Below are positions 1 to 9,156 of a stretch of 36,145 nucleotides of DNA, in pieces. Position numbers and translations under genes: made by a program. The notes under the pieces were generated by a model. That model saw only the letters and a list, made by a program, of their open reading frames with translations. It was not told the DNA's origin and ran no database searches. The number at the start of each line of letters is the position of its first letter. Within the stretch, counting starts at the first letter, position 1. The DNA is taken from positions 1-36,145 of the forward strand of contig JAICEE010000004.1 of NCBI GenBank assembly GCA_025924355.1. The letters run 5' to 3'. This stretch comes from Nitrososphaera sp. (GTDB taxonomy: Archaea > Thermoproteota > Nitrososphaeria > Nitrososphaerales > Nitrososphaeraceae).

Positions 1-115
1 CCGTGAGTACATCGACATCAAGGCTCTTTAACATGGCAAACGCGTTAGGATGAATTTGAAATCCCTTACTGGTTGCATAAGATAAGGCGTTGGAAACTTC
101 ATTTTGCAAAGCCAA
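1..115 (-). CDS. 5' end of a CDS cut by the window edge; possibly DNA polymerase D small subunit (DP1) N-terminus
   Basis: Minus-strand frame reads LALQNEVSNALSYATSKGFQIHPNAFAMLKSLDVDVLT from TTG at 115; resembles archaeal DP1 N-termini ('LSYA.SKGFQIHP.A'). No ATG in frame; only ~38 codons visible. Confidence 0.4.
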   Translation of the reverse strand, partial: MALQNEVSNALSYATSKGFQIHPNAFAMLKSLDVDVLT

Positions 116-338
116 TGCAGTAGGCCATTTTGATGTCGAAGATCCTCCTTAATTAGATTTCTGTCATCATAGTTTTATCTTAGAAGCGCACATTATCTCT
201 ATTGTTGAAGAAATTCTGCGGCAGATGCAAGAAAGTGCTGCCTGCCGGCGCTAGGTATCTACTGTGTGAAAATTGTCACAGGCAAGTAGTGATGACAGAA
301 GAGGACCGAGAATTCTACGAAAACTCACGCTTACACTA

Positions 339-1997
339 CTAGATTTTTCTTCTTGTTGTCTTACTACTGCCTGTTCGCTTCCTTCTTCTTGTAGTAGTAG
401 TTGTTGTGCTCTTGCGCTCAGATAAAGTTCCGCTCTTCCCAAGCTCCTCTGGAAGCTCAGGTGGCGCTTTCAACTCGTGGGTCTCCATATCTCCAGGTTC
501 GACTACAGGGACATTAACTGAGTCCTTCAACCTCTCAGCAAAGTCTCGACGTGCAACCACTAAAGTGCGCTGCTGGTCAATCAGCTTTATAAAGCCAGTG
601 TAGATCTGCACCTGATCCGCATACGTCCTTGTTCTTATCTCAGACAGCACATCCTCAAATGAATCTGCAAACCTCATTGCAAGGTCACCCATTCTCGATA
701 TTGCCTCTCCGTCCATTTCCGCACGCTTTTCTGCGGCGGTTTCTTGTGCTTGTTTAGCTTTCTTCTTCGCAACTTTGGTCCCTGCCACTATCATCTCTTT
801 GAGCTCTGCAAGTGCACTCTTCATCTTCTTTGATATTTCTGACTCTGTGTCGATATATCCTTCTGGCCTTGACACAGAAGTCGTTTCAGGTCTCGGCACT
901 GTTGCAAGCTGCCTTCCTTCTTCCATTATTGAGTCCGCAGTTCCGCTCTTCTTTTCAATCTCTAACTGCTCTGAAGCTGCCGCCTGTATTTCTTGTACTG
1001 AAGCTCTTAAAGCTCTGCCCTCCGGCATTGGCGCATCTCTGTGAGTTCTGTATCGGAACAGCAGATCTTCGTTTGCAATGACAGAAGCCCCTGCTGTAGA
1101 TATCTCCGATTTTGGAATATCAAACCTTATTGAACTATCTGTGTCGCTGAACACGACAATAACCTCATCTGTTTCCTTTGCAACACGTCCTATAGGACGA
1201 TTATTCACGACTACTGTTTTGTTAAAGAAGCCCGTTGGATACTTGCCCTCATAGCTACCAAGATCAGTCTCTGTAGATGATTGCTTCGACTCTTTTTCAA
1301 ATTTCATCATGTTCTCTACACTCAGTCCTGCTTCTGTACTGCTCTGAGCTGCTCCCATTTTCTCTTTGGCTGTTTCAGCTCCTGTTTGAGCCAAATCTTT
1401 GATCCGGCTTGCTGCTTGCTTAGCTGCTCCTTCTACGTCAACATTCATTACGGCTTCACCTGCATCACTCATCTTTTCCTTGACTGCCTTGGAAGCCTGT
1501 CCCAACTCATAACCGACAGAGGTCTTGACCTCAGTAGCAGCATCTCTAACCTTTTCCTCCACTATCGTTGGCTTTCTCTCTTCTATTGGAAGAGTCGGCT
1601 CCTCAGGGACATCTCCTGCATTTTCTCGTATTTCTTGTACTGAAGCTCTTAAAGCTCTGCCCTCCGGCATTGGCGCATCTCTGTCAACTGCATACTGCTC
1701 AAGCGGCTCCCCTATCATTACAGAACCTCCTGAAAGCGTAATCTTCGATTTGGGGATGTCAAACCGTAAATTACCCGAATCGCTAAAAACCACAATCTTG
1801 TCATCTGTTTCCTTTGCAACACGTCCCATCGCCTGCTCGTTTACAATCACTGTCTTATTGAACAGGTCCTTTGGATACTTGCCCTCATAGCTACCCAGAT
1901 CAGTCTCTGTAGGCGCATCTTTCTCCATTGCAAAGCAAGCGGCTATACAGGATAAAACGGATATGAGAAAATAGAGTAGAAGAAAGTTAAATGCCAA
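339..1997 (-). CDS. Secreted or membrane-anchored protein with two PRC-barrel-like repeats and a basic Thr/Arg-rich C-terminus
   Basis: 552-aa ORF; hydrophobic N-terminus; two copies of 'TDLGSYEGKYP..FNKTV.VN...GRVAKETD..IVVFSD....RFDIPKS.I' each followed by 'RDAPMPEGRALRASVQEI'. Confidence 0.8.
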   Translation of the reverse strand: MAFNFLLLYFLISVLSCIAACFAMEKDAPTETDLGSYEGKYPKDLFNKTVIVNEQAMGRVAKETDDKIVVFSDSGNLRFDIPKSKITLSGGSVMIGEPLEQYAVDRDAPMPEGRALRASVQEIRENAGDVPEEPTLPIEERKPTIVEEKVRDAATEVKTSVGYELGQASKAVKEKMSDAGEAVMNVDVEGAAKQAASRIKDLAQTGAETAKEKMGAAQSSTEAGLSVENMMKFEKESKQSSTETDLGSYEGKYPTGFFNKTVVVNNRPIGRVAKETDEVIVVFSDTDSSIRFDIPKSEISTAGASVIANEDLLFRYRTHRDAPMPEGRALRASVQEIQAAASEQLEIEKKSGTADSIMEEGRQLATVPRPETTSVSRPEGYIDTESEISKKMKSALAELKEMIVAGTKVAKKKAKQAQETAAEKRAEMDGEAISRMGDLAMRFADSFEDVLSEIRTRTYADQVQIYTGFIKLIDQQRTLVVARRDFAERLKDSVNVPVVEPGDMETHELKAPPELPEELGKSGTLSERKSTTTTTTRRRKRTGSSKTTRRKI

Positions 1998-2029
1998 GAT
2001 TATAATTGACGTGACACATTTTTTCTGCT

Positions 2030-2476
2030 GTGGAGATACAACACTCCTCTAGTCCAAAGGTGGCTATAGGCCTTTCATTCTGTGCTCTTGCTATGTTGTA
2101 CTCTGTAATGCTGGTTGGGGTTTACATTAGTTCCTCGAACGAGGGGCTCTCCTGCACTGAATGGCCACTGTGTCCAAACGGCTTTGGCCTGCCTTCAGAG
2201 AGGCATTTCTTTGAGCATTATCATAGAATGATGGTGGTAATAACGGCTGGCTTTATCTTTGCTAATGCCGTATACTCATTCAAAAAATTCAAGTCAGCGC
2301 GAAAAACTGCAATCATTGCGGCAATAGTCGTGTCAGTGCAGATAATACTTGGCATGCTGGTGGTTACTACCCGCCTTGAGCCCTTTCTCGTCGCAAGTCA
2401 TCTGTCAACTGGTATCCTGCTTTTTGCCATGACACTCATGACCTTCCTAGCATCGTATAAGCTAAGGCGTCAATAG
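2030..2476 (+). CDS. ctaA: Compact CtaA/COX15-like heme A synthase (about 4 TM)
   Basis: 148 aa; SCTEWPLCPNG motif, EHYHRMM, HLSTG histidine motif and hydrophobic segments, typical of half-length archaeal CtaA. Confidence 0.75.
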   Translation: MEIQHSSSPKVAIGLSFCALAMLYSVMLVGVYISSSNEGLSCTEWPLCPNGFGLPSERHFFEHYHRMMVVITAGFIFANAVYSFKKFKSARKTAIIAAIVVSVQIILGMLVVTTRLEPFLVASHLSTGILLFAMTLMTFLASYKLRRQ

Positions 2477-2555
2477 ACACATTCAAGATGTATGGTGACC
2501 TGATGAAAAAGAGTCACTGTATACAAGCGAGCCTTCCGCAAGTTCCGAGCAGCAA

Positions 2556-2738
2556 TCACGAATAGTCGTTAAAAATGCTATTTATGTGCGACAAGAGGTC
2601 GTTGCGCAGCTGAATCACTTTAGCACGCTTGTCGCCATCCAAATCAGTCGTCAGTAAAGCGTCAAGTCCTTCTACTATATACTTAATGTTTGGCAGCGTC
2701 AGCAGGACTTTTCCTTCATCTTGATTCTTGCTTGCCAT
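2556..2738 (-). CDS. Small conserved-looking hypothetical protein
   Basis: 60-aa ORF with balanced helical composition in its own intergenic slot; divergent from 2851 gene. Confidence 0.55.
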   Translation of the reverse strand: MASKNQDEGKVLLTLPNIKYIVEGLDALLTTDLDGDKRAKVIQLRNDLLSHINSIFNDYS

Positions 2739-2850
2739 TACTCCTCTTGTATATTATTGACGGCGGTCATTATTATTATTCTCGCTGGAAGCTTTGTGCA
2801 AATACAAATAATAGTATATATCTAATGTTCATGACCAAAGCTCATCGTAT

Positions 2851-3783
2851 ATGGCTGAGAGCCAGCAGCAGACTATAATTAACTTGTACAATTCAGGCAT
2901 ATCCCCAGAGATAATTGCATTTCAGCTCGACATCCGCCCTGAAGATGTCGACAAGGTAATCCAAAGCATAAATGAAACAGATAGACCCGCCAAGCAGGCA
3001 CCTGAATCTGGGCTCTTGGCATCTTTCTACCTCGATGCCGTAGTCGACCTTGACAAGGCGATCAAGATGGCCCAGCAGAGAGTATGGAAGGCGCTTAAGG
3101 TCGAATCCAAGTTCGATCTCTCTACTGAAGAAACGTATGAAATTCTTGCCAAATACTCTAAGTCAAAGGTTATGCTCGTAATCCTCCACATAGACCTTGT
3201 CGGCTCCACCAGACTGTCGTCTGATCTGCCGACTGATAGGCTCGCTGCCATAATCCAAGCGTTCACACAGGAAATGTCGATTACAATATCGGCGTATGGC
3301 GGTTATGTATTGAAATATGTGGGAGACGCCATCATGGCGTTTTTCCTTGCAACCGGTGACAAGTATCTGCCATGCATTAATGCAGTCAACTGTGCCCACT
3401 CTATGATCAAGATAATCCGGGAAGGTATAAACCCGATCTTGAATCAGTACGACTATGCTGAAATGAATGTCCGAGTTGGCATAGACCTAGGTGAAAATGT
3501 CGTGGTACAATATGGATGGGATAGCTTCAACGTAGACGGCAAAAAGTTCAAAAGACCTCATTTTGACATCTTGGGCCACACCATCAATATTGCAACGAAA
3601 ATGACGTCACTTGGTAAGCCTGACCAGATAGTGATAGGTCAGATGGTCTATGATGTCCTAGATGATCGACAAAAATCAACATTTCACCGGCTTCAGATAA
3701 GCGCTGATGTATGGGGCTATATGAGTGACTACTCCGGTGGCATTTATCCCCTTTATGGTACAGATGGTGCTTATATGCATTAA
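2851..3783 (+). CDS. N-terminal HTH-like domain fused to class III adenylate/guanylate cyclase catalytic domain
   Basis: HIDLVGSTRLS (metal Asp), GGYVLKYVGDAIMAFF (Lys and metal Asp), DILGHTINIATKM; N-terminus 'QQQTIINLYNSGISPEIIAFQLDIRPEDVDKVI' is HTH-like. Confidence 0.85.
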   Translation: MAESQQQTIINLYNSGISPEIIAFQLDIRPEDVDKVIQSINETDRPAKQAPESGLLASFYLDAVVDLDKAIKMAQQRVWKALKVESKFDLSTEETYEILAKYSKSKVMLVILHIDLVGSTRLSSDLPTDRLAAIIQAFTQEMSITISAYGGYVLKYVGDAIMAFFLATGDKYLPCINAVNCAHSMIKIIREGINPILNQYDYAEMNVRVGIDLGENVVVQYGWDSFNVDGKKFKRPHFDILGHTINIATKMTSLGKPDQIVIGQMVYDVLDDRQKSTFHRLQISADVWGYMSDYSGGIYPLYGTDGAYMH

Positions 3784-3823
3784 GTATATATCAGAAAAAA
3801 ACACACATTATTACCATCATTAG

Positions 3824-4345
3824 ATGCACTCCATAGAATATGAGGACTCTTTTGTCAAAATTGCTGGCTTGATCGGAGGCGAGGAGTACCTCAAGGTTGC
3901 CCGCGCCCTCTTGAACACCAAGGACGTGACAGACGAGGAGATTGCAAGCGCAACAGGGCTAAAGATAAACATCGTACGCAAGGTTCTATATGACATGTTT
4001 GGTAAGGCACTGATAACTGGCATCCGCGTCAAAGACGAAAAGAAAGGCTGGTTCGTCTACCGCTGGCGCGCCAAGCAGGATCAGGTTGACAATTTCATTG
4101 ACAATCAGAAGAAAAAGATCCTTGACCGGCTCCACAATCGCCTTGAATATGAAGAATCAACAGAGTTTTATCACTGCGGCAACCGTGACTGTCCGCGGGT
4201 GAAATTTGACGTAGCAGTTGAATTGTTTTTCAAGTGTCCTAACTGCAAAGGCTCACTCAACATGATAGACAATACCAAGATCAAGGAAGCGCTGCGTCAC
4301 AAGATAGGCCAGGTAACTACTGATATCAATTCAAATAAAAAGTAG
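3824..4345 (+). CDS. tfe: Transcription initiation factor TFE, alpha subunit
   Basis: 173 aa; winged-helix N-terminus (VTDEEIASATGLKINIVRKVLYDMFGKALI) plus zinc ribbon (CGNRDCPRVKF...CPNCKGSL). Confidence 0.85.
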   Translation: MHSIEYEDSFVKIAGLIGGEEYLKVARALLNTKDVTDEEIASATGLKINIVRKVLYDMFGKALITGIRVKDEKKGWFVYRWRAKQDQVDNFIDNQKKKILDRLHNRLEYEESTEFYHCGNRDCPRVKFDVAVELFFKCPNCKGSLNMIDNTKIKEALRHKIGQVTTDINSNKK

Positions 4346-4508
4346 ATTTTTGTGCTACGTGCCTTAACAGCATTCTATACAAATCTCGAACGACACAATA
4401 ATAATAATCTGTGTATATAATTATAATTCTGTCTTCTAACTTTTTGCAGAAGAAATGACCTCTTTTGAAGTAGCACTTCCAATGCGGATGCAATGCATAC
4501 CTCTTAGT

Positions 4509-4525
4509 TTTGGCTTGAAGCCAAA
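4509..4525. terminator. Perfect 8-bp-arm hairpin between convergent genes
   Basis: TTTGGCTT-G-AAGCCAAA lies between the 3' ends of tfe (+) and the UDG gene (-). Confidence 0.4.
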
Positions 4526-4544
4526 TGAATGGTTATATTGTCCT

Positions 4545-5231
4545 CTATCCATAAGAACCTAAAATAGATCTTGCCTTTTTGAAAATATCGAGCCACATCT
4601 GCCATGTCAGCTTGCCAGTGTTAGTATTCTGCCTGCTTGGATGATATGAGGCAAGTAGCACCTTACCGTTTATATCATAGCTCGCCCCATGGCTGAACCT
4701 GAGCCTTCTCACTCCTGCTGCTCGACAGTAAGCATCAAATCCAATCTTGCCTAGCATGATAATGACTTTAGTATTATCCAAAATCTGCAGCTCTGTAACA
4801 AGATATTGAGAGCAGTTCGCCAGCTCGGTTGGCAGTGGCTTGTTATCTGGTGGTGCACATCTAATTGCCGCAGTAATGTAGGCATCCTTGAGTACAAGTC
4901 CATCATCCTTTGATCTGCTGGTCGGCATGTTTGCAAATCCTGACTCATACATGGCCCTTGCAAGCCAGTCTCCTGAGCCATCACCTGTAAACATCCTTCC
5001 TGTCCTGTTGCCGCCATGTGCTGCTGGTGCAAGCCCGACTATCAGTAGCCGCGCATTTGGATCACCCCAGCTTGGCAGAGGCCGCGCCCAATACTCTTCG
5101 CGCGCAAACCTCTTGACTTTTTCTTGGCCAATCTGCCTGATATGCTGTAATAATCTTGGACAGCGGGTGCACCCAATCACTTTGTAGTTTAGCCAGTGCA
5201 GTTTGTCACAGCTCATAGACAACATTAGCAA
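4545..5231 (-). CDS. Family 5 uracil-DNA glycosylase (UDGb), Fe-S type
   Basis: GCTRCPRL, LLIVGLAPAAHGGNRTGRMFTGDGSG, IRCAPPDNKPLPTELANC motifs. Confidence 0.9.
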   Translation of the reverse strand: MLMLSMSCDKLHWLNYKVIGCTRCPRLLQHIRQIGQEKVKRFAREEYWARPLPSWGDPNARLLIVGLAPAAHGGNRTGRMFTGDGSGDWLARAMYESGFANMPTSRSKDDGLVLKDAYITAAIRCAPPDNKPLPTELANCSQYLVTELQILDNTKVIIMLGKIGFDAYCRAAGVRRLRFSHGASYDINGKVLLASYHPSRQNTNTGKLTWQMWLDIFKKARSILGSYG

Positions 5232-5293
5232 ATAAGCACATGTTATTAGAAAATCTTTTTATCACCCATTAAGTGCTTGTTTAACGTTTGTCT

Positions 5294-5599
5294 ATGAACA
5301 TTAGTGCTAGCGACGACTTGACATGGATCGCCGGATCTGTGGTATTGAGCGACAACCCTCATCAACAGCTAAAATATTGTAGGAAAAAGTTCGGGATCAG
5401 GCAGGCAGACCTTGCAAGGCATATGGGCCTCACACCATCCGTCCTAAGTGACTATGAGAAGGGCCGCAGGCCGTCGCCAGGAGTCAAGTTCATAAAGCGC
5501 TACCTGCTTGCACTCTACGAATTGGCTAAGTCAAATGGAAAGTCCATCGAACAAGTGGTGCCAACGCCAGTTTCCAGTGTACATATAAACCAGCCATAG
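5294..5599 (+). CDS. XRE-family helix-turn-helix regulator
   Basis: LKYCRKKFGIRQADLARHMGLTPSVLSDYEKGRRPSPGVKFIKRYL; ATG at 5294 preferred over track TTG at 5288. Confidence 0.85.
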   Translation: MNISASDDLTWIAGSVVLSDNPHQQLKYCRKKFGIRQADLARHMGLTPSVLSDYEKGRRPSPGVKFIKRYLLALYELAKSNGKSIEQVVPTPVSSVHINQP

Positions 5600-5613
5600 C
5601 AAGACTCTTACAT

Positions 5614-5790
5614 ATGCCTCTCATTATAGTGTCAATGTTTCCGGGTAGAACCCCTGAGCAGAAGGATGAGTTTGCCAAAGCCATCACCAATGCAGCGGTT
5701 CAGATATTGAACACTAAATCAGAGCACGTGATCGTAGTCTTTGATGAGAAACCCAAGGAAAATTGGTTCCAGTCCGGCAGGCCTCTCTAG
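5614..5790 (+). CDS. 4-oxalocrotonate tautomerase family protein (58 aa; not in ORF track)
   Basis: Own translation: MPLIIVSMFPGRTPEQKDEFAKAITNAAVQILNTKSEHVIVVFDEKPKENWFQSGRPL*; Pro-2 plus canonical 4-OT layout. Confidence 0.9.
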   Translation: MPLIIVSMFPGRTPEQKDEFAKAITNAAVQILNTKSEHVIVVFDEKPKENWFQSGRPL

Positions 5791-5832
5791 TGTAGCAAAC
5801 TATTTTTATTTTTATCATCTTCTCTGTAATGA

Positions 5833-6642
5833 TTGAAGAAAATAGCAGTAGTACAAATGCGCTCATCTGAAGACAAGCAGGAAAACCTGAAAAAATCTAT
5901 TGATTTTATAGATGAAGCGGCTGGCAAGAATGCACACCTCGTCTGTTTTCCAGAATTCCAGATGGCCTTTTCACCCCGTAGCCAATCTGCAAACCAGCTG
6001 GCTAGAATTGCCGAAACGGTCAAGGGCAACTTTGTTTTGACACTTACAGCGGCTGCAAAGAAAAACAGAATCGGCGTTGTAGTCACTATTTATGAGAAAA
6101 GCAGCAAGCCACCGCATGTTTATGATACTGCTGTAATCATAAGTGAGAGAGGTGTAATAACATCGGTATACCGCAAGCTGCACCTTTACGATGCCCTTGG
6201 GTTCAAGGAATCTACAAAGCTGATGCGCGGTAAATCAATCGTCAAGCCTGACAAGACACCTGTTGGCATTGCAGGACTTTTGATCTGCTATGATTTGCGC
6301 TTTCCCGAGCTGTCAAGAATATTGACAGTTAAAGGTGCAGATGTGCTCATTGCACCATCTGCTTGGGTTGCAGGGGAGATGAAAGAAGAGCACTGGCAGA
6401 CGATGATCAAGGCAAGGGCTATTGAAAACGGCTCCTACATAGTTGCCCCTGACCAAGTAGGCAATATTTATTGCGGCAAGAGCATGGTAGTAGATCCATT
6501 TGGTATGGTGCTTCTGGATATGGGTAAGCGGGAAGATATGGAAATAGTTGATATCGATAAGAAGCGTATACACCAAGTCCGCAGCTCATTGCCGCTGTTA
6601 AAGAACCGTAGGACAGACATTTACACTCTCTCTCATAAATAA
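5833..6642 (+). CDS. Carbon-nitrogen hydrolase (nitrilase superfamily)
   Basis: E-K-C triad contexts: LVCFPEFQM, YRKLHLYDALG, GLLICYDLRFPEL. Confidence 0.9.
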   Translation: MKKIAVVQMRSSEDKQENLKKSIDFIDEAAGKNAHLVCFPEFQMAFSPRSQSANQLARIAETVKGNFVLTLTAAAKKNRIGVVVTIYEKSSKPPHVYDTAVIISERGVITSVYRKLHLYDALGFKESTKLMRGKSIVKPDKTPVGIAGLLICYDLRFPELSRILTVKGADVLIAPSAWVAGEMKEEHWQTMIKARAIENGSYIVAPDQVGNIYCGKSMVVDPFGMVLLDMGKREDMEIVDIDKKRIHQVRSSLPLLKNRRTDIYTLSHK

Positions 6643-6734
6643 AAAAGAGGCAAGTGATTTCTACCAAATAGAAGTAGCAGCATGTAGATGTTCCTCCCAT
6701 ATATAAGTAAATGGAGAGGGTGTAGAACTATATT

Positions 6735-8789
6735 TTATGTTGTGCCCCGCTTTTTTGAAAGACAATGAATGTTTGTGCAAATTCTCCACTGCTTTGTGCC
6801 TCGAGCAAAAACAACTCCTATCAACGGCCAGCTGCACTCTAGACATGCTTTGCCTGTAATTCTAATTGAGCCCTTTTGTGGCAGCGGCGCAGTTGCCTTG
6901 CAACCCATGGCATAATTCGAACATCCAACAAAGCGCTTTTGTGTAGTGCGCGACCGGATTATGCAAAGCTGCCCCTTCTTACACAGTGGACACTGACCAA
7001 GCGCTGCAGCTTGTGCAATGTCTGCTGATACAGCACCATTTATCTGAGCCCCGATATCAGCTTCTTTTTCTATGATTGAGGCCAGCGACTCTAACAGTCT
7101 ATCTATTCCCTGCTCAATTACCGACATGCTGTACGCTGATCCTTGCTCCACATTTGCAAGCTGCTCTTCCATTAACCTTGTCATGTTTGTAGAAACTATA
7201 CTTGGTGCAAACTCTCTCATTGAATCAATGACCGCAAAACCTAGGTCCGTTACCTCTAGCCCGCCCTTGCATGCTGCCAAGTAATTCCGCTTGAATAGAG
7301 TTGATATTATGTCAGCTCTTGTCGCCTTGGTTCCTATTTTTTCCTGCTCCATCTTAGCAAGCATGCTTGCCTGATTATAGCGGTAAGGCGGCTGAGTGAA
7401 TTCCTCTTCCATTACTATGTCCAAATTTCTCAGCAGGTCCCCCTTGCGGAGTTTCGGAAGCTTGCGCTGATTAAACCTGACATAAGGTTTGTAGAGCACC
7501 ATCCAGCCTTCGTAGGTTAGCGTCGTGCCTCCTGCCTTGAAGATGTATCCGCTTACGTCGATTGTGACATTTATGTGTCGGCTGACTGCTGGATCGCCAA
7601 ATGCCGCAAGGAATCTCCTCACTATGAGATCGTATACCCTGAATTCAAGGCCGCTTAGTTTCTGACGTGGTGCAACGCCGGTTGGGTAGATAGCAGGGTG
7701 CGCCGGATCTGTCATTCGACCTTCATTTGGCACAAGTTTCTCCTTTGAGAGGAGCATCGATACCAATTGACTATATTTTTTGCCGATCTTTGAAAGGCCA
7801 GAAATTATTTTATCATATCCTATGGAAGATGGAAGTTTTTGGCTTGAGGTGCGCGGGTATGAGATCAATGCCTGCAAATACAATTTTTCCGCTATTGTAA
7901 GTGTATGGCCTGGGCTAAGCTTGAACAGGCTATATGCTTCTCGCTGGAGGTCACCGATATTGAATGGCACTGGCGAGGGCAGCACCGATTCCTTGTCGCT
8001 AATGTTGTTTACAGTTCCGTTTCTGCCTACGCAGGCATCTATGATTGCCTTAGCTTCTGTAGGCTTCTCCACTTTTGGCTTTTCATACTGCGCAGAAAAT
8101 ATCTGTCCGTCTTTGTCAAACTGTGCAGTTATTATCCAATAGGGATCTGGTATGTGCAACCTGATCTCGATCTCTCTGTTTACTGCAAAGGCAAGCGTCG
8201 GTCCCTGTACTCTCCCAATCGAGAGATTGCGATATCTACCGATGCTCTTAAACGACTTAATGAGTGCTCTTGAGAGGTTCACTCCGTAAATGAAATCGAG
8301 CATGTGACGCGACCTGCCTGCCTCTGCGAGCCCGCAGTTTGGCTTGGCCAGATTGGCAAACGACTCTCTTATCTCTTCGTCAGTTAGTGTTGAAAAGTTA
8401 GCTCTTGATGCTTCTGCATATTTCTCACCACATGCATACTGTAAGATACTATAGCCTATCACTTCTCCTTCTTGGTCATAGTCACACGCGTGCACGAATG
8501 ATGAAGCATCTTTAGCTAGCTTGGAAATAGCATTGATGGCTCTGATCACTTGCGGGTTCTTGGCAACAGGCGCCCACTCCAAGTCAAACACAGGGTATAC
8601 GCTTCTGTTCTTGGTGACATCGATTAGGCCATACAGGTGTCCGAGCGCTGTGCATATTTTATAGTGGGCCGCACTATTTTTTACCTCAAAGATAGGAATT
8701 CCACTGGACCTCGACTCCGTTGGCTCGCCAAGCGCCTGAGCTATTCTCCTTGCAGCCGCAGGTTTTTCACAGACGACAAGGGTGTACAA
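6735..8789 (-). CDS. topA: DNA topoisomerase I (type IA, archaeal) with C-terminal zinc fingers
   Basis: VVCEKPAAARRIAQALG, HACDYDQEGEVIG, SIGRVQGPTLAF, LISYPRTSSQ, and CPLCKKGQ...C C-terminal region. Confidence 0.93.
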   Translation of the reverse strand: MYTLVVCEKPAAARRIAQALGEPTESRSSGIPIFEVKNSAAHYKICTALGHLYGLIDVTKNRSVYPVFDLEWAPVAKNPQVIRAINAISKLAKDASSFVHACDYDQEGEVIGYSILQYACGEKYAEASRANFSTLTDEEIRESFANLAKPNCGLAEAGRSRHMLDFIYGVNLSRALIKSFKSIGRYRNLSIGRVQGPTLAFAVNREIEIRLHIPDPYWIITAQFDKDGQIFSAQYEKPKVEKPTEAKAIIDACVGRNGTVNNISDKESVLPSPVPFNIGDLQREAYSLFKLSPGHTLTIAEKLYLQALISYPRTSSQKLPSSIGYDKIISGLSKIGKKYSQLVSMLLSKEKLVPNEGRMTDPAHPAIYPTGVAPRQKLSGLEFRVYDLIVRRFLAAFGDPAVSRHINVTIDVSGYIFKAGGTTLTYEGWMVLYKPYVRFNQRKLPKLRKGDLLRNLDIVMEEEFTQPPYRYNQASMLAKMEQEKIGTKATRADIISTLFKRNYLAACKGGLEVTDLGFAVIDSMREFAPSIVSTNMTRLMEEQLANVEQGSAYSMSVIEQGIDRLLESLASIIEKEADIGAQINGAVSADIAQAAALGQCPLCKKGQLCIIRSRTTQKRFVGCSNYAMGCKATAPLPQKGSIRITGKACLECSWPLIGVVFARGTKQWRICTNIHCLSKKRGTT

Positions 8790-9156
8790 GAACTAGGTGA
8801 ATTTTTGTATGGACAAACATGTATATCAGTATTCCTCAGCCTTGATATGGCTAAATACGTTCTAAGTAGTGGTCATATGCATTGCAACCAAGATAGCAAG
8901 AATGACAATTAACAAGTAATATGAATGAGAATGAAAGCGGATCCTGGCAACATAACACATGGTGCCCAAATCCATATAATTTTTCTTTATACTGCCAGGA
9001 CCATTACGGCACTTGCTGTAATAGCACAACAATGTCGCCAATGTTTAAAAAGGTTTCAGTTATTGTGGATGAATATCTTGTTCAAAAAAATAGATATAAT
9101 TTTGAAAAAATAAAAAAGTGAGGTTCTTGTAGACTTTGTCTTTGTGTGGTCAGGTA

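Noticed and set aside
406-1890. Plus-strand ORFs (65-121 aa) over the PRC-repeat gene
   Set aside because: Antisense to a strong 552-aa ORF; hydrophobic/Ser-rich composition arises from the opposite strand.
8921-9121. 66-aa Cys/Asn-rich plus-strand ORF (MNENESGSWQHNTWCPNPYNFSLYCQDHYGTCC...)
   Set aside because: Intergenic, two overlapping frames are both open, no recognisable domain or promoter spacing I could defend; kept out pending conservation data.
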